33,360 bases of DNA from Bacteroidetes bacterium MED-G20. Its GTDB lineage: Bacteria > Bacteroidota > Bacteroidia > Flavobacteriales_D > Parvicellaceae. The notes under the pieces were generated by a model. That model had not been told where the DNA came from, made no database searches, and worked only from the letters and a program-made list of their open reading frames with translations. The position numbers and the translations under genes are program-made. The stretch is from the NCBI GenBank assembly GCA_002457645.1, contig NTKH01000007.1:1-33360 (forward strand), in the 5' to 3' direction. This document shows, one piece after another, positions 29,073 through 33,360 of the stretch; within the stretch, counting starts at the first letter, position 1; the number at the start of each line of letters is the position of its first letter.

Positions 29073-29108
29073 AATTCTCATATAACTATATGCTTATTTT
29101 TGAGAATT
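29073..29108. promoter_or_regulatory. Candidate promoter/operator for the transketolase operon
   Basis: Inverted repeat AATTCTCA (29073-29080) / TGAGAATT (29101-29108). Inner CATATA-AC-TATATG (29079-29092). TATTTTTG (29095-29102) matches the TAnnTTTG -7 element, 17 nt before the ATG. Confidence 0.45.
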
Positions 29109-29119
29109 AATAATAAGAA

Positions 29120-29959
29120 ATGAAAGAAGAAAAATTGAAAAATTTTGCAAGTCAGGTAAGAAGAGATATTGTTAGAATGGTTCATGCTCAAAACTCAGGA
29201 CATCCAGGTGGATCTTTGGGTTGTGTTGAATATTTTACAGTCTTATTTAATGAAATTATGAATCATAATACCGACTTTAACATGGATGGTCAAAATGAAG
29301 ATTTATTTTTTCTTTCTAATGGTCACATTTCACCTGTTTATTACTCAACATTAGCTAGATGCGGGTATTTTTCAATAAGTGAATTAAGTTCTTTCAGAAA
29401 AATTGACTCAAGATTACAAGGCCACCCAACAACCCATGAGGGTTTACCAGGCATAAGAATTGCAAGTGGATCTTTAGGACAGGGTTTAAGTATTGCTATT
29501 GGGGCTGCAACTTCAAAGAAATTAAATAATGATATCAGTATCGTTTATACCTTACATGGAGATGGTGAGTTACAAGAAGGTCAAATTTGGGAAGCTGCCA
29601 TGTACGCATCTGCCAAAAAAATTGATAATCTGATTGCAACAATTGATTATAATGGAAGACAAATTGATGGTGATGTGGATGATGTTCTTTCATTGGGAAA
29701 TTTAGAGAGTAAATGGATAGCATTTGGATGGAAAACCTTAGAATGTGATGGCAATAATATGGAAGATGTTTTAAATACGCTCCAAGAGGCTAAGAGTTTA
29801 ACTGGGAAAGGTCAACCTATAATGATCATAATGAAGACTGAAATGGGTTTTGGAGTTGACTTTATGATGGGTTCTCATAAATGGCATGGAGTGGCTCCAA
29901 ACGATGAACAACTTGAAAATGCTTTAAATCAACTTGAAGAAACTCATGGTGACTTTTAA
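29120..29959 (+). CDS. Transketolase N-terminal subunit (TPP-binding)
   Basis: VHAQNSGHPGGSLGCVEYFTVLF, GHISPVYYSTLARCGYF, GRQIDGDV, HGDGELQEGQIWEAAMYAS (GDG...). Confidence 0.95.
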   Translation: MKEEKLKNFASQVRRDIVRMVHAQNSGHPGGSLGCVEYFTVLFNEIMNHNTDFNMDGQNEDLFFLSNGHISPVYYSTLARCGYFSISELSSFRKIDSRLQGHPTTHEGLPGIRIASGSLGQGLSIAIGAATSKKLNNDISIVYTLHGDGELQEGQIWEAAMYASAKKIDNLIATIDYNGRQIDGDVDDVLSLGNLESKWIAFGWKTLECDGNNMEDVLNTLQEAKSLTGKGQPIMIIMKTEMGFGVDFMMGSHKWHGVAPNDEQLENALNQLEETHGDF

Positions 29960-29985
29960 TTGTAATTAATTATATATTGATTAAA

Positions 29986-31368
29986 ATGTCAAAAAAAGCT
30001 AAAATATTTATTTTTTCATCTTTATTTTTGTTGTTTAGTATCGTAAGTTATGCCCAAGACAATGAGGGTAAAATAAGAATTTTATTCATTTTTGATGGTT
30101 CCAATAGCATGAATGCTCAATGGGAAAATAGTAGTAAAATCACTATAGCTAAGAAATTAATGACTCAAACAATGGATAGTTTAAAGAGTCTTGAAAATGT
30201 GGAACTTGCCTTAAGGATTTATGGACATCAGAGTAGAATATTACCTGGTAAGCAAGATTGTTCAGACACTAAGTTAGAAGTTCCATTTGCTAGCGCGGCT
30301 TTTAATTACGATAAAATTATTAATGAAATAAGGAGATTAGAACCCAAAGGAACTACGCCAATTGCAAGATCATTGGAATATTCTGCTGAAGATTTCACTC
30401 CATGTAAAGATTGTAGAAATATCATCATACTAATCACAGATGGTATTGAAGCTTGTGATGAAGATCCCTGTGCAGTAGCAATTGCACTTAGAGAAAAAAA
30501 TATAAAACTAAAACCATTTGTGATTGGTTTAGGACTAGACACATCTTATTTAAACCAATTTCAATGTGTAGGAGAATTTTTAAGTGCAGAAAATGAAGAT
30601 TCATTTAAAAGTGTCTTAAAATTTGTCATTAGTCAAGCTTTAAATAATACAACTGCTCAAATTAATTTAAACAATATAAATAATTTACCCAAAGAGACAG
30701 ATTTAACGATGAGTCTTTATAATTCACTTAACGGGAAGTTAATGCATACCTACATTCACACTTTAAATAGGAACCAAAATCCAGATACTATTTCTTTAGA
30801 CCCCTTGTACACATATAAATTAGTAGTACACAGCATTCCTGAAATAACATTAGATAGTATAAAATTAATTCCTGGAAAACACAATACTGTAAATGTTTAT
30901 TCTCCATTAGGAAAACTTAATCTTAAAATTCAAGGAAATGATAATGTATATAATGGTATTAATTGTATTGTTAAAATGGTCAATGATCAAAGTATTTTAA
31001 ATGTTCAAAAAATGAATTCAACCAAACAATATTTGGTAGGTAATTATGATTTAGAAATATTAACTCTTCCTAGAATAAAATTCAATAATATCAAAATAAA
31101 TCAAAGCAGATTAACAGATATCATCATCCCTTTATATGGATCTATTCAAGTAAATAAGTCTGATGGACCTGCTGCCATATTTTTAAAATCAAAAGGGGAA
31201 AACATATGGGTTTATGATTTTAATGAAAATAGATCAATTGAAAATTTAAATATTCAACCTGGAAAATATTTTATAAGTTTTAGAAGCAAAAGATCCAATA
31301 GTACAGCTCATACAATTTTAAAAGAATTTAAAATATCATCTGGGCAAAACATTAATTTAAAATTATAA
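29986..31368 (+). CDS. Secreted VWA-domain protein with C-terminal beta-sandwich-like repeats
   Basis: Signal peptide MSKKAKIFIFSSLFLLFSIVSYAQ. MIDAS elements DGSNS, KGTTPI and ITDG. Cysteines CKDC and CDEDPC. ORF-track start is a TTG (29977); the ATG at 29986 is preferred. Confidence 0.88.
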   Translation: MSKKAKIFIFSSLFLLFSIVSYAQDNEGKIRILFIFDGSNSMNAQWENSSKITIAKKLMTQTMDSLKSLENVELALRIYGHQSRILPGKQDCSDTKLEVPFASAAFNYDKIINEIRRLEPKGTTPIARSLEYSAEDFTPCKDCRNIIILITDGIEACDEDPCAVAIALREKNIKLKPFVIGLGLDTSYLNQFQCVGEFLSAENEDSFKSVLKFVISQALNNTTAQINLNNINNLPKETDLTMSLYNSLNGKLMHTYIHTLNRNQNPDTISLDPLYTYKLVVHSIPEITLDSIKLIPGKHNTVNVYSPLGKLNLKIQGNDNVYNGINCIVKMVNDQSILNVQKMNSTKQYLVGNYDLEILTLPRIKFNNIKINQSRLTDIIIPLYGSIQVNKSDGPAAIFLKSKGENIWVYDFNENRSIENLNIQPGKYFISFRSKRSNSTAHTILKEFKISSGQNINLKL

Positions 31369-31370
31369 AA

Positions 31371-32321
31371 ATGAAAATTGAAATTTTAGGAAATAGCGAC
31401 ACCAGATCAGGTTTTGGAGATGGACTTTCTTATTTAGGAGAAATAAACCCAAATGTATTGGCATTGTGTGCTGATTTGACAGGCTCTTTAAAAATGAATA
31501 ATTTTAGAGACCAATATCCTGAAAGATTTTTTCAAGTTGGAATTGCTGAAGCTAATATGATGGGAATAGCTGCTGGTATGACCATTGGAGGAAAAATTCC
31601 ATTTACTGGAACATTTGCAAACTTTTCTACTAGCAGGGTTTATGACCAAGTACGACAATCAATAGCATATTCCAATAAAAATGTAAAAATTTGTGCATCT
31701 CATGCTGGATTAACACTTGGAGAGGATGGAGCAACCCACCAAGTTTTAGAGGACATAGGGATGATGAAAATGTTACCAGGAATGACTGTAATAAATCCTT
31801 GTGATTATAATCAAACAAAAGCAGCTACCATAGCAATTGCCGACCATATAGGACCTGTATATTTAAGGTTTGGAAGACCAAAAGTTCCTATCTTTATTCC
31901 AAAAGATACACCATTTGAAATTGGGAAAGGACTTACAATTCAAGATGGAACTGATATAACTATATTTGCTACAGGACATCTCGTTTGGGAAGCAGTTGAG
32001 GCAGTAAAGGTGTTGGCCAATGAAGGTCACTCTGTGGAATTAATTAATATTCACACTATTAAACCCTTAGACACTGAAACTATTTTAAAATCAGTAGCTA
32101 AAACAAAATGTGTAGTTACTGCAGAGGAACATCAAGTCGCTGGTGGTATGGGTGAATCTATAGCACAGTTATTGGCTAAGAACAACCCCACTCCTATAGA
32201 ATTTGTTGCAGTAAATGATCAATTTGGAGAAAGTGGTAAACCAGCTGATTTAATGAAAAAATATGGACTTCATTTTACAAATATAATTGATGCAGTTCAC
32301 AAAGTTTTAAATAGAAAATAA
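31371..32321 (+). CDS. Transketolase C-terminal subunit (pyrimidine-binding + C-terminal domains)
   Basis: LALCADLTGSLKMNNFRDQYPERFFQVGIAEANMMGIAAGM, ASHAGLTLGEDGATHQVLEDIGMMKMLPGMTVINPCD, VYLRFGRPKVP, VTAEEHQVAGGMGESIAQLL. Confidence 0.95.
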   Translation: MKIEILGNSDTRSGFGDGLSYLGEINPNVLALCADLTGSLKMNNFRDQYPERFFQVGIAEANMMGIAAGMTIGGKIPFTGTFANFSTSRVYDQVRQSIAYSNKNVKICASHAGLTLGEDGATHQVLEDIGMMKMLPGMTVINPCDYNQTKAATIAIADHIGPVYLRFGRPKVPIFIPKDTPFEIGKGLTIQDGTDITIFATGHLVWEAVEAVKVLANEGHSVELINIHTIKPLDTETILKSVAKTKCVVTAEEHQVAGGMGESIAQLLAKNNPTPIEFVAVNDQFGESGKPADLMKKYGLHFTNIIDAVHKVLNRK

Positions 32322-32344
32322 TGATAATTTCAATTAAAAATAAT

Positions 32345-32812
32345 ATGACGAAAAACTTAATTTTAATAATAATATTTTGTTTATCATCGAATTTATTAAT
32401 AAGTCAAAATAATAATTCGAATAACAAAAGAGAAAATAGACAAGCTATAAAAATTGCTTTTTTCACCCAAAAAATAGATTTAAATTCTGAAGAATCACAA
32501 AGTTTTTGGCCTATTATAAATGAAATGGAAAAAGAAATCAAAGAAATTAAAAATAAAAACAGTCATGGAAGAATGTTGCTAAAAGATAAAAAACTGGATG
32601 ATTTGACTGAAAAAGAATTGGAGGATATAATGGATTTAAGGTTGTTAGTAAGCAAAGAAATCATAGATTTAAAAATTAAATATCATGAGAAAATCAAACA
32701 AGTACTTCCCATAAAAAAATTAGCTAAATACTATGAGGCTAATAAAGAATTTAAAAAAATTCAAGCTCAAAGAAAATCCCATCACAACAATCCTGGACAA
32801 AGAAATAGATAG
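32345..32812 (+). CDS. Small secreted helical protein (Spy/CpxP-like, tentative)
   Basis: Signal peptide MTKNLILIIIFCLSSNLLISQ, then charged helices (FFTQKIDLNSEESQSFWPIINEMEKEIKEI...EKELEDIMDLRLLVSKEIIDLKIKYHEKIKQVLPIKKLAKYYEANKEFKK). In-frame ATG at 32345 preferred over 32321. Confidence 0.6.
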   Translation: MTKNLILIIIFCLSSNLLISQNNNSNNKRENRQAIKIAFFTQKIDLNSEESQSFWPIINEMEKEIKEIKNKNSHGRMLLKDKKLDDLTEKELEDIMDLRLLVSKEIIDLKIKYHEKIKQVLPIKKLAKYYEANKEFKKIQAQRKSHHNNPGQRNR

Positions 32813-32824
32813 TACTTTTATTTT

Positions 32825-33360
32825 GTGAAAATTAAATATTGGATACAAGCTGCAAGACTTAGAACCCTACCCTTAGCATTTTCTTGTATTCTACTCTCCT
32901 CATCCATAGTTTTGGTTAATAATGGAAACATTTCGTTTAAGATACTTTTTCTAACTCTTATTACAACTCTTTTACTTCAAATACTTTCAAATTTTGCTAA
33001 CGACTACGGAGACGCCTTAAAAAATACCGATAAAAATAAAAAGGGAGAACAAAGAATGGTTCAATCTGGGAAAATTTCTAGATCTCAAATGAAATTAGCA
33101 ATTCAAATTCTAAGTATAGTTACATTTATAGTCGGTCTATTATTAATTCTAGTTGTTTTTAAAAATAACTTTTATCAAATTTTTATTTTTTTAATAATTG
33201 GAATTTCGTCAATCATTGCTGCTATTAAATATACAGTTGGAGACAATGCATATGGTTATAAAGCATTTGGAGATATTTCCGTATTTATTTTTTTTGGAAT
33301 AATTGGTGTAATGGGTAGTTATTACTTATTTACAGAAAGTTTTCATTGGTTAACAATTCC
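32825..33360 (+). CDS. menA: 1,4-dihydroxy-2-naphthoate octaprenyltransferase MenA, C-terminus beyond window
   Basis: Manual translation from GTG: MKIKYWIQAARLRTLPLAFSCILLSSSIVLVNNGNISFKILFLTLITTLLLQILSNFANDYGDALKNTDKNKKGEQRMVQSGKISRSQMK...IKYTVGDNAYGYKAFGDISVFIFFGIIGVMGSYYLF. UbiA-family NDYGD motif. Not in the ORF track because it is truncated. Confidence 0.93.
   Translation, partial: MKIKYWIQAARLRTLPLAFSCILLSSSIVLVNNGNISFKILFLTLITTLLLQILSNFANDYGDALKNTDKNKKGEQRMVQSGKISRSQMKLAIQILSIVTFIVGLLLILVVFKNNFYQIFIFLIIGISSIIAAIKYTVGDNAYGYKAFGDISVFIFFGIIGVMGSYYLFTESFHWLTI

Noticed and set aside
29535-29723. 62-aa minus-strand His-rich ORF opposite transketolase N subunit
   Set aside because: His-rich tract is the reverse complement of Asp/Gly-coding codons (GAT GGT GAT GTG GAT GAT) in the tkt frame.
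30306-31818. Minus-strand ORFs opposite the VWA and tktC genes
   Set aside because: Antisense shadows, no domain.
29120-32321. Transketolase split by a mobile element
   Set aside because: The intervening DNA is a clean single VWA ORF with normal spacing. No transposase, terminal repeats or target duplications seen, and both halves have their own start/stop.

Overview
AT-rich, densely coding chromosomal segment from a Bacteroidota (Flavobacteriia-like) genome. That assignment rests on gldF/gldG, PorQ, T9SS type A and type B C-terminal sorting domains, MenA and TAnnTTTG-like promoter boxes. Most of the window is housekeeping or conserved: partial mnmD, rnz, STAS protein, pyrB, pyrR, glpK-glpF, cyclophilin, ettA, valS, pabA/trpG-type glutaminase, LPLAT, ssb, gldFG-DUF4340, dnaN, rocD, ttcA, porQ, ychF, split transketolase and partial menA. 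There are also several glycosyltransferases and T9SS-type cargo genes. I saw no rRNA, tRNA, CRISPR array, IS element or prophage. I found no clear evidence for a wholly new system. The best leads are: (1) a secreted VWA (MIDAS) protein gene packed between the two transketolase subunit genes, preceded by nested inverted repeats overlapping a -7-like box; (2) a DUF4340 gene overlapping gldG and followed by dnaN; (3) a putative operon of small secreted protein, CUB/P-domain T9SS cargo, ychF and porQ; (4) a phased repeat cluster upstream of a tail-less SSB; (5) convergent gene pairs whose stop codons interlock in one TTAA. Two edge-truncated genes (mnmD, menA) are missing from the supplied ORF track, and several ORF-track starts look too long.
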